This document shows positions 1 to 6,825 of a DNA stretch of 64,000 nucleotides, piece after piece. Source of the stretch: Bacteriovoracaceae bacterium. Lineage in GTDB: Bacteria > Bdellovibrionota > Bacteriovoracia > Bacteriovoracales > Bacteriovoracaceae. A program made the position numbers and the translations under genes. The notes beneath the pieces were generated by a model. It saw only the letters and a list, made by a program, of their open reading frames with translations, did no database searches and was not told where the DNA came from. The DNA is taken from assembly GCA_020630335.1 (NCBI GenBank), contig JAHDBN010000002.1, positions 62,001 through 126,000 on the forward strand. Reading direction: 5' to 3'. Each line of letters opens with the position of its first letter. The first letter of the stretch is position 1.

Positions 1-1452
1 AGAAGGAATTTAGAGCTCTATGCCCAAAGAGAGACCTTGAGTGTCAGTGAAAAAGAACTTTTTAATGATTTATCAGTCGCTGATATCATCTACTTGGGAG
101 ATTTTCATACTTTTGATCAAAATGTAAAAAATCTCATGAGGTTAGTGAAGCATTTATTTAGTCATAGCCAAGGCTTGGTTATTGGACTTGAAATGATTGA
201 TTTTGAAAATTTTAGCACTTTAAATTCTTACCTACTAGGAGATTTAACTGAATTTGAGTTTCTAGAGCAGATCAATTATTCACAGTCATGGAGATTTCCT
301 TGGAGTCATTATAAAGAAATTTTTGATTTTTGTATAAAGAATAAAGTTTCTCTTGTTCCTTTAAACTCTAAAGGTAGTTTAGCTGAAAGAGAGGACTTTG
401 CAGCGAATGTTATAAAAGAAGAAAAAGAAAAACATCCCAATAAGAGTTTCTTGATTTTATTTGGAGAGCTTCACTTAGCTCCTAATAAATTACCTCTGAG
501 AGTAAAGGAGGTGATTGGAGATGGGGTGAATTCTTTAATCATCCATCAAAATCTCGATCAGACTTATTGGAATTCACTTGATCATGAAGAAAAAGTAGAT
601 GATTTTCAAATATTAAAATTTAGTAATGAAGAATATTGTCTGATTTCATCTCCTCCCTGGATGAAATATGAAAGTATGTGTTATTGGTTTGAAGGACTTA
701 TGGATGATGTTGAGTTTGAGCTTCATGAATATATTGTTTCTAAAGGCTATAAGCTTTTTTCAGAAAACCCTCAGGATTCTTTTGTTGAAATCAAGACCAG
801 AATTTATAGTTTTTTAGGAATTAAAAATTTAGAGTTTGATCAAAATGTTTATGATCATAAATCTCTTGATTATGTTAAAAGTCTAAGTGAAAAGTCTTCA
901 TTTACAAAAATATATGAAGAATGTTTGACTCACAACCACTCTTTTTGCTCTCTCGATGGAAAGTTTATCTATTGCGCGAACTACTCAATAAATGAAGTGG
1001 CTAGATTAGCGGGGTTTGATCTCGTTTTGCGATCATTTGATAAACAAGAGCTTCTTGTAAAAGATAAACAATTCTTGGGTCTCTTTTTAATTCATGCGCA
1101 TCTAGTATCTTATTTAATAGCCAAAATCTTAAATCCCTTTTTAAAGTGTGATCTTTATCTTGATTTAGAAAAGAAAAAACAAGGAAAAGAGTTATTAACC
1201 TTCATCCGAAATCCTGATTTAGATACTTTTGATCATCTACAAGATGTTTTTAATTTTTCAAAGATACTAGGTTCATTAATTGGTGATTATGTCTATGGAG
1301 TCTTAGATGCTGATCAGGTTAAACTTGGTCTAGGAACTAAGATTTTAAAAGATTATATAGAGATTGATTATTTAAAATCTAATTTATTTTTGATTCTAAA
1401 GAATTATTTATCTAAAAAAGAATTAAAACTTCAAAAGAAAAGAGTTTTTTAA
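1..1452 (+). CDS. ChaN-like (DUF399/Tiki superfamily) protein, 5' end outside window
   Basis: The frame is open from base 1, so the true start probably lies upstream; the in-frame TTG at 37 has no convincing ribosome-binding site. The N-terminal part shows the pattern of the ChaN/haem-binding-uptake family: LGDFH about 20 residues after that TTG, GLEMIDF about 30 residues later, and FGELHL near residue 143. In this family such His and Glu residues bind metal or haem. The C-terminal 250 residues match nothing I recognise. The stop overlaps the dtd start (TAATG), so the two are probably cotranscribed and translationally coupled. The family call is fairly good; the substrate and cellular location are unknown. 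Confidence 0.7.
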   Translation, partial: RRNLELYAQRETLSVSEKELFNDLSVADIIYLGDFHTFDQNVKNLMRLVKHLFSHSQGLVIGLEMIDFENFSTLNSYLLGDLTEFEFLEQINYSQSWRFPWSHYKEIFDFCIKNKVSLVPLNSKGSLAEREDFAANVIKEEKEKHPNKSFLILFGELHLAPNKLPLRVKEVIGDGVNSLIIHQNLDQTYWNSLDHEEKVDDFQILKFSNEEYCLISSPPWMKYESMCYWFEGLMDDVEFELHEYIVSKGYKLFSENPQDSFVEIKTRIYSFLGIKNLEFDQNVYDHKSLDYVKSLSEKSSFTKIYEECLTHNHSFCSLDGKFIYCANYSINEVARLAGFDLVLRSFDKQELLVKDKQFLGLFLIHAHLVSYLIAKILNPFLKCDLYLDLEKKKQGKELLTFIRNPDLDTFDHLQDVFNFSKILGSLIGDYVYGVLDADQVKLGLGTKILKDYIEIDYLKSNLFLILKNYLSKKELKLQKKRVF

Positions 1453-1886
1453 TGAAATGTGTTGTACAGAGAGTGCTAGAGGCATCTTGTGTTGTGGATA
1501 ATCAAGTGATTTCAACTATTAATCAAGGATTAGTTGTTTTTACCTGTTTTGAAAAAGGTGACTCCCAACAAGAAATTGAAAAATGTGTTTATAAAGTTTT
1601 AAACTTGCGAATTTTTGATGATTTAGATGGAAAAATGAATTTAAGTATTAAAGATATACAAGGGGGGATTCTTCACATTAGTCAGTTTACTTTATCTTGG
1701 TCTGGAGAAAAAGGTCACCGACCAAGTTTTGAAAAATCAATGCCTGCAAGAGAAGCGAACTTGAAATATGAATTATTAACAAGAGAATTTCAAAAAGAAA
1801 TCAATTGCTCTAAAGGTGTCTTCGGGGGAGATATGAAGATTTCTTTAATTAATGATGGGCCTGTGACCTTTCATTTGGAGTTTTAA
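1452..1886 (+). CDS. dtd: D-aminoacyl-tRNA deacylase
   Basis: Cytoplasmic proofreading enzyme that removes D-amino acids (and glycine from mischarged tRNA-Ala) from tRNA. At 144 residues it has the normal family length. It begins MKCVVQRV, carries the SQFTL motif at residues 77-81 and the Gly-cisPro motif in NDGPVTF at 134-140; these two motifs build the chiral-proofreading pocket. Start and stop codons overlap those of the neighbours by one base on each side, consistent with an operon of ChaN-like gene, dtd and rsmD. Confidence 0.95.
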   Translation: MKCVVQRVLEASCVVDNQVISTINQGLVVFTCFEKGDSQQEIEKCVYKVLNLRIFDDLDGKMNLSIKDIQGGILHISQFTLSWSGEKGHRPSFEKSMPAREANLKYELLTREFQKEINCSKGVFGGDMKISLINDGPVTFHLEF

Positions 1887-2458
1887 TGGGAATTAGATTA
1901 CTAGGAGGCTTTGCAAAAAACTTTGAAATCGAAACACCTAGAAACTTCATAGCGAGACCAACCTTGAGTCAGTTAAAAAGAAAGATTTTTGATAGAATTC
2001 AAAGTTGGGATAATTATATACTTTTTGATTTATTTGCAGGTTCTGGATCTATTGCTTTTGAAGCTTTATCTAGAGGAGCCCAAGAAGTACATCTCTATGA
2101 AACGAATAAAAAAACACTTAGTTTTCTAAAAAGTAATGTGAAAAAATTCGAAAATCAGTATAAAGATCATCAATTCAAAATTCATATTTTAGCTCAAAGC
2201 TGTTTAAACATTAATCTTGATACAATAAATACAAAAAAAAATGTTTTTTATATAGATCCTCCCTTTGATAAATTAAAATTATACAAGGAAATATTAGAAA
2301 AACTGGATGGAGAAAAAGGAATTTTTTTTATTGAGGGTGAGAATACTAAGACCTTTATGGCGCAAGAATTACTAGATGAATATGATTGGCTTGCATCTGG
2401 ACATATGAAAACTTATGAAAAAGGAAGTCATTATATCATTATGGCAGAAGTGGAGTGA
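1886..2458 (+). CDS. rsmD: 16S rRNA (guanine-N2)-methyltransferase RsmD
   Basis: SAM-dependent methyltransferase expected to methylate G966 of 16S rRNA. It has the SAM-binding motif FAGSGS around residues 50-55 and the base-flipping catalytic motif DPPF at 124-127, with the RsmD-type N-terminus (IRLLGG, then ARPT before the Rossmann fold). The length of 190 residues is typical. The ATG overlaps the dtd stop, so expression is coupled. The phoH-like gene follows after 80 bases with its own strong ribosome-binding site. Confidence 0.92.
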   Translation: MGIRLLGGFAKNFEIETPRNFIARPTLSQLKRKIFDRIQSWDNYILFDLFAGSGSIAFEALSRGAQEVHLYETNKKTLSFLKSNVKKFENQYKDHQFKIHILAQSCLNINLDTINTKKNVFYIDPPFDKLKLYKEILEKLDGEKGIFFIEGENTKTFMAQELLDEYDWLASGHMKTYEKGSHYIIMAEVE

Positions 2459-2538
2459 AAAGCTCTTCTTTGTTTTTCAGCTCTATTTCATTCCTATAAT
2501 ATATTAGTAAGAGAAGTTTCAATCTCAAGGAGGAGTTT

Positions 2539-3858
2539 TTGAGCAAAACCTTTGTTCTAGATACCAACGTTTTATTATTTGACCCTAATTCAATTTTTAA
2601 ATTTTCTGATAACGATGTGCACATTCCTCTAATTGTAGTGGAAGAGCTTGATCGTTTTAAGAAAGATCAAAGTGAAAATGGAAGAAATGCTAGATTGTTT
2701 TCACGTATAGTAGATAAGCTAAGAGAGAAAGGATCTCTTGGTAATGGAGTTCCTCTTGAAAGTGGAGGCAAGTTATTTATTTCAGTTACTCAAGATTTAG
2801 AAATCAAAAATAGCTTTGGAATTGATTTATCGATTAATGATAATGTGATTTTAAAAGATGCTCTTTCATTGAAAAATGAAGGTAAAGACGTCACTCTCAT
2901 TTCAAAAGATATTAATTTAAGATTAAAATCAGATGCATTAGGTGTGAGTAGTGAAGATTACGAATCTACTAATGTAACATTTGATGAACTGTATAAAGGG
3001 CAACGAGTAATTAATGTTAGTTCTAAAGAACTTGATAGTTTCAGTGAGAATAGATTCTTTCCCATTCAAGAGATTGAAGGAGAAGGAGCGCTATATCCGA
3101 ATGAGTATATTTATTTAACAGATGAACATAATGAACATCAAAGAAAACTTGGTCGGTTTTGTAAGAAAAAAGGAGGAATCGTTCCTCTAGTGAATAAAAG
3201 AGATGGTGTTTGGGGAATTTTTCCTAAAAATCAGGAACAACAATTTGCTCTCGATGCTTTGCTAAATAATGAAATTAACTTAGTTAGTCTTGTCGGGAAA
3301 GCAGGAACGGGGAAAACCTTATTGGCCATTGCTGCAGGTTTAGAAGCAACTATTAATCAACAAACATATACCAGAGTCTTGGTATCAAGGCCGATTATTC
3401 CCATGGGACGTGATCTTGGTTTCTTACCAGGAGATATAAATGAAAAACTAGGCCCTTGGATGCAGCCTATTTTTGATAATATTGATTTTTTATTTGGAAA
3501 TAAAAAAGGTGAAAGAGACTCTGTTTCTTGGGAAGAGTTAATTAATCAAGGACTTTTACATGTTGAGCCACTTACTTATATTAGAGGGAGATCGTTGCCA
3601 GGACAGTACATGATTGTAGACGAAGCACAAAACTTATCACCTCATGAAATAAAAACTATTATTACGAGGGCTGGTGAGGGAACAAAAATTGTACTTACAG
3701 GAGATTGCGAGCAAATAGATTCACCATATTTAGATTCAATTAATAATGGACTTTCTCATTGTATTGAAAGATTAAAAGATGAAGAAATTGTTTCTCACGC
3801 TTATATGAAATCAGGAGAAAGATCATTGCTTTCCGAGATTGCTAGTTTAAAGCTTTAA
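2539..3858 (+). CDS. PhoH-like ATPase with N-terminal PIN domain (PhoH2 type)
   Basis: Two-domain protein of 439 residues. Residues 4-140 are a PIN ribonuclease domain (FVLDTNVLLFDP with Asp8, EELD near 35-38). Residues 235-439 are a PhoH ATPase with Walker A GKAGTGKT at 253-260 and Walker B MIVDEAQN at 358-365. Members of this PIN-PhoH fusion family have been described as RNA helicase/ribonucleases. The start is TTG, chosen because AAGGAGGAG lies just upstream at 2528-2536. The end overlaps the convergent alkB-like gene by 17 bases. The exact RNA target is unknown. Confidence 0.9.
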   Translation: MSKTFVLDTNVLLFDPNSIFKFSDNDVHIPLIVVEELDRFKKDQSENGRNARLFSRIVDKLREKGSLGNGVPLESGGKLFISVTQDLEIKNSFGIDLSINDNVILKDALSLKNEGKDVTLISKDINLRLKSDALGVSSEDYESTNVTFDELYKGQRVINVSSKELDSFSENRFFPIQEIEGEGALYPNEYIYLTDEHNEHQRKLGRFCKKKGGIVPLVNKRDGVWGIFPKNQEQQFALDALLNNEINLVSLVGKAGTGKTLLAIAAGLEATINQQTYTRVLVSRPIIPMGRDLGFLPGDINEKLGPWMQPIFDNIDFLFGNKKGERDSVSWEELINQGLLHVEPLTYIRGRSLPGQYMIVDEAQNLSPHEIKTIITRAGEGTKIVLTGDCEQIDSPYLDSINNGLSHCIERLKDEEIVSHAYMKSGERSLLSEIASLKL

Positions 3859-4429
3859 TATTTCTAAAGGTAAGATTTATTCGAGCTTCTGCATGCTTTC
3901 TTTTAGGCAGAGAATGTTTGTAGTTATGTTGGAAAGCACCACTCATTATCAGAAGTGAAGAGTCTTCTAAATCAAAAGAAAATCGTTCTAAATTATTTTT
4001 ATAAGAAAATGTTCTTTTAGCACCAAAACTTATTGAAGCAATAGTAGGATTGCTGCCTAATTCTTTTTCATTATCAGCATGCCAGCCCATAGAGTCTTGG
4101 CCATTTCTATAATAATTACAAAGACAACTATTAAATGAAAAATTTAAAAATTCTTGAATTATATCTTTTATTTCTAATACATACTTATTCCAACTTGAAG
4201 CCAAATAAGTGTCTCTACTATAACTATAGCTGATATCAGGGTCTCCCATAAAGTAGATAAGTCTTGGTTGTAAGTGTGTTTTACCAAAAAGAGTAATCAG
4301 TTTTTCTTCCCAGGGAATAGAATTTTTTAAGTCTTCAAGATAGCTACAAGAAAAGAAATTAGGGAAGTAAGTAAGTATGCCACTTTTATCATTTAATAGT
4401 ATTTCTTTTTTCAAGAAGGAAGTTTGCAT
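3842..4429 (-). CDS. AlkB-like 2-oxoglutarate/Fe(II) dioxygenase
   Basis: Likely oxidative demethylase of alkylated nucleic acid bases. The iron ligands are visible as H117-x-D119 (in WHADNE) and H172, and the 2-oxoglutarate-binding arginines as R183 and R189 in RINLTFR; this spacing is the AlkB signature. Length is 195 residues. The start lies inside the end of the upstream H-box gene (41-base overlap), so translation is probably coupled; no clear ribosome-binding site of its own is seen. Resembles the ALKBH2/3-like group more than classic AlkB, but substrate cannot be read from sequence. Confidence 0.88.
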   Translation of the reverse strand: MQTSFLKKEILLNDKSGILTYFPNFFSCSYLEDLKNSIPWEEKLITLFGKTHLQPRLIYFMGDPDISYSYSRDTYLASSWNKYVLEIKDIIQEFLNFSFNSCLCNYYRNGQDSMGWHADNEKELGSNPTIASISFGAKRTFSYKNNLERFSFDLEDSSLLIMSGAFQHNYKHSLPKRKHAEARINLTFRNIKALN

Positions 4430-4577
4430 TTTTTTTTATCTCATCTAGGGATTTATTTAAATCTTCTTTTAATTGTTTATTGGAGAAAGGAACAATCTCT
4501 TCGTTGATTAAGATATTTAAAATGGTTTCAATTCTAAATAAAGAGTTTCTTAAGTCGTGATTGATTTTATCCTTCAT
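4389..4577 (-). CDS. Small H-box (HisKA-like) protein
   Basis: Only 62 residues. It begins MKDKINHDLRNSLFRI, which looks like the phospho-acceptor H-box of a histidine kinase dimerisation domain (His7), and continues as an amphipathic helical stretch. There is no room for a HATPase domain and none is encoded next to it. An AGGA about 8 bases before the ATG supports translation. It overlaps the alkB-like gene by 41 bases. It could be a stand-alone phosphotransfer or decoy domain, or a remnant of a lost kinase. The family assignment rests on one motif. Confidence 0.55.
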   Translation of the reverse strand: MKDKINHDLRNSLFRIETILNILINEEIVPFSNKQLKEDLNKSLDEIKKNANFLLEKRNTIK

Positions 4578-4622
4578 TACTTACATCCTAGCTCTATAAG
4601 AGCACAAAAGAAAGATGTTGAT

Positions 4623-5747
4623 TTATAAAGTTTGTTCTATAAGAGAACGCAAGCTAATTCCTTTGGTGTAGTTTCCAAAGTAAGCATGAGGAGTTTCTAA
4701 TAATTCATTTAGTTCAATAGGGCGCTGCTGTCCATAAAGAGGTAATCCTTTTACCCAAGAAAAGGCTTCTTTATTTATTATTGAATGTTTTTCATTAAAA
4801 AGGTTCTCTATGCATTGTAGAAAGTCTTTTTCTGAGAATTCTTTTGATGTCATAAGGGTATAAGATGGTCGAGTATTTCTTTTAAAAATTTGATGATTGC
4901 AAAGAATCCCAAGAAGAGGAGATGAAGAATTAAACAAGACCCCAAAGGATCCTTCTAGTTTCTTTATATTCTCTTCCAAGATAAAAGTTTGAGAATAAAT
5001 AGTAGTCAGAGATTCTTTGAGTATAGATTTAGCATCAATGCAAATTAAAGAGTTTTCTGGGTAAGTCGACATCTTAGTATTTAAGGAGATGTTCCCTTCT
5101 AGTTTTTTTTCTAAAGCGTGTGGAAGTTCTTCTATTCCGCTTGGGAAGCTTATACTTTTAAAGCTTGAAGCCTGTTTTTTTAAAAATTTTAAATAAGAAA
5201 AGTAACTTTTTCCAAACGAGAAATTAGAGTTGAAGACATCCTTGAAAAGTAAGTTCTTGGAATTCGTAGCATAGATTCCATTAAGAGCAGGAGTTAAAAT
5301 TTCATCACAACACTTATCGCCTAATAAAGGTTGCCAGAACTCATAAACACTGAGTTCATCAATGTTAATGGGAGTTTTTTTGAATAAATTTCTAGAAAAA
5401 ATTATCAACTCTGAAAAACTCATGTATGGAAAAGATTTAAGAGTATTTTTTCTAAAAATATATCGTTTTAACTTCTTTGTTGTTGAAATAGGTTCTAATC
5501 CAAGATGATCTAAAAATTCTAAAATTCTAGGAGTTGAGAGTAAGCTATTCGCTGCAGTTTCAATTATACCGCTTTCATGTTGGATAGATTGTAGTTTTCC
5601 GCCAACTCTATTTGTAGATTCATAAATATGAAAATCAATATTATTTCGTTTAAAGTAGTATCCAGCAAGAAGGCCGGAGATTCCTGCACCAATAATATGC
5701 ACTTTTTTATTAAGATCTAGGTTTCCAATCCAGAAAGAGTCACTCAC
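4623..5747 (-). CDS. hemY: HemY-type protoporphyrinogen/coproporphyrinogen oxidase
   Basis: FAD-dependent oxidase of late haem synthesis. It has the dinucleotide-binding motif IIGAGISGLLAG at about residues 18-29, the second part ESTNRVGGKLQS, and the family landmark NGIYATNSKNLLF in the middle. At 374 residues it is shorter than typical HemY (about 450), the reduction lying in the middle and C-terminal half, so activity is not certain. The start is GTG immediately after the grxD stop, suggesting coupling. Other FAD amine oxidases are the main alternative. Confidence 0.72.
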   Translation of the reverse strand: MSDSFWIGNLDLNKKVHIIGAGISGLLAGYYFKRNNIDFHIYESTNRVGGKLQSIQHESGIIETAANSLLSTPRILEFLDHLGLEPISTTKKLKRYIFRKNTLKSFPYMSFSELIIFSRNLFKKTPINIDELSVYEFWQPLLGDKCCDEILTPALNGIYATNSKNLLFKDVFNSNFSFGKSYFSYLKFLKKQASSFKSISFPSGIEELPHALEKKLEGNISLNTKMSTYPENSLICIDAKSILKESLTTIYSQTFILEENIKKLEGSFGVLFNSSSPLLGILCNHQIFKRNTRPSYTLMTSKEFSEKDFLQCIENLFNEKHSIINKEAFSWVKGLPLYGQQRPIELNELLETPHAYFGNYTKGISLRSLIEQTL

Positions 5748-5749
5748 TA

Positions 5750-6145
5750 TTAGCTAAACATCTTAGCAAGCTCACCATTTTGATAAAGCTCAGTTAAAAT
5801 ATCATTACCACCAAGAAGTTTTGAATTGTGATATACTTGAGGGAAAGTTGGCCAATTAGAATAATCTTTAATGGCCATTCTTAATTCAGGGTCTTGCAAT
5901 ATATCATAAGTTTTGAAATCAGCTTTAACTTGTCCTAGCATTGCGATTGTATTAGCTGAAAATCCACATTGAGGAAAAAAAGCATTTCCTTTCATAAAGA
6001 CAATCACTGAGTGAGAAGAAATTATTTTTTCTATTCTTTTAACCGTGTCAGTTTCATCGAAACCTGTTGGTATTTCACTACTAGCTTTCTCAACTCTTTC
6101 TTCACTAACATTTGGATTTACAATATTAAAAGGATTCTCACTCAT
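5750..6145 (-). CDS. grxD: Monothiol glutaredoxin (CGFS type)
   Basis: Iron-sulfur cluster carrier glutaredoxin. The active site is C60-GFS, preceded by MKGNAFFPQ, with WPTFPQVY (cis-Pro) and GG-ND later, all diagnostic of the Grx4/GrxD group. It carries about 30 extra residues at the N-terminus compared with short family members. AGGAGT sits 7 bases before the ATG. The bolA-type gene lies just upstream in the same direction; CGFS glutaredoxins and BolA proteins form [2Fe-2S]-bridged complexes, so the pairing is functional. Confidence 0.95.
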   Translation of the reverse strand: MSENPFNIVNPNVSEERVEKASSEIPTGFDETDTVKRIEKIISSHSVIVFMKGNAFFPQCGFSANTIAMLGQVKADFKTYDILQDPELRMAIKDYSNWPTFPQVYHNSKLLGGNDILTELYQNGELAKMFS

Positions 6146-6155
6146 TATTTTACTC

Positions 6156-6383
6156 CTAGGAAACTTTCGTTTTTATTTTTACAGCGTGTAGTTTATCTTT
6201 AAATTCTTCTTTAAGAAGATCCATTACCATTTGATGTTGCTCTAAAAGCCCAAGGCCTTCAAAATTTTTAGAAGTAACAATAATTTCTAGGTGGTCATCA
6301 CTTGCTCCCCGCATAGGGCCAACATGTATGTGATCTCCTGGAAAGCCAATCTTTAAAATTTCATGAATTTTTTCAATAATCAT
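6156..6383 (-). CDS. BolA/IbaG-family protein
   Basis: A 75-residue BolA-fold protein. The sequence MRGASDDHLEIIVTSKNFEGLGLLEQHQMVMDLL carries the family core, with the conserved H of EQHQ and the C-terminal LHAVKIKT. Partner of the CGFS glutaredoxin encoded 10 bases downstream in the same operon; the pair likely acts in iron-sulfur trafficking or iron sensing. The ATG follows AGGTAAGT and lies two bases from the stop of the membrane-protein gene. Confidence 0.92.
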   Translation of the reverse strand: MIIEKIHEILKIGFPGDHIHVGPMRGASDDHLEIIVTSKNFEGLGLLEQHQMVMDLLKEEFKDKLHAVKIKTKVS

Positions 6384-6385
6384 AC

Positions 6386-6769
6386 TTACCTTAATACGAC
6401 AAAATAACTTGTGATATAAGTCGCTAATCTTAATATATAAGTAATTTTACCAATTTTCGAGTGTAGTGGCTTAATTGAAGGGCCTTCTTTTAAAAGCTTT
6501 CTGCCAGTGTAAAGCATGACAAAATATAAAAGAACAGTAGAGACAGCAAGACTAACATGTATATTCAAAATCATAGGATTTTGTAGAGCTTGAGAAGCTT
6601 TAGCTATAGCGCTTCGCGTAAGTTCTATTTGAAGCACGAGTACGATATCCCAAAAAATCGCTAAGACCATTAATGGAACGTGAATATTTCTCTTCTTTCT
6701 TTGAATGATTCCCATAGTCATAATGAGAACAATCACAGTTGATTGAATCTGAAAAATAGTTTGAGACAT
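6386..6769 (-). CDS. DUF420-like four-helix membrane protein
   Basis: A 127-residue integral membrane protein with about four hydrophobic segments (near residues 8-22, 31-47, 70-86 and 110-126). Histidines sit near helix ends (NIHVP, NIHVS, LHSKIG), as in DUF420/YozB-like proteins related to cytochrome oxidase assembly, where they may bind haem or copper. First gene of the minus-strand set with bolA, grxD and the hemY-like gene, which supports a haem or redox context. The function is not established. Confidence 0.6.
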   Translation of the reverse strand: MSQTIFQIQSTVIVLIMTMGIIQRKKRNIHVPLMVLAIFWDIVLVLQIELTRSAIAKASQALQNPMILNIHVSLAVSTVLLYFVMLYTGRKLLKEGPSIKPLHSKIGKITYILRLATYITSYFVVLR

Positions 6770-6825
6770 GAAGCTAATATAAAGAACTATCCTAAGTCTG
6801 TCAGTTTAAATATCATTAGACACTT

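Noticed and set aside
37-1452. TTG at 37 as start of the ChaN-like gene
   Set aside because: The frame is open to base 1 and the preceding codons (NLELYAQRETLS) read like protein; the gene more likely begins upstream of the window.
2439-2624. Minus-strand frame between rsmD and phoH
   Set aside because: It overlaps the true rsmD end and the phoH ribosome-binding site; no features of a protein family.
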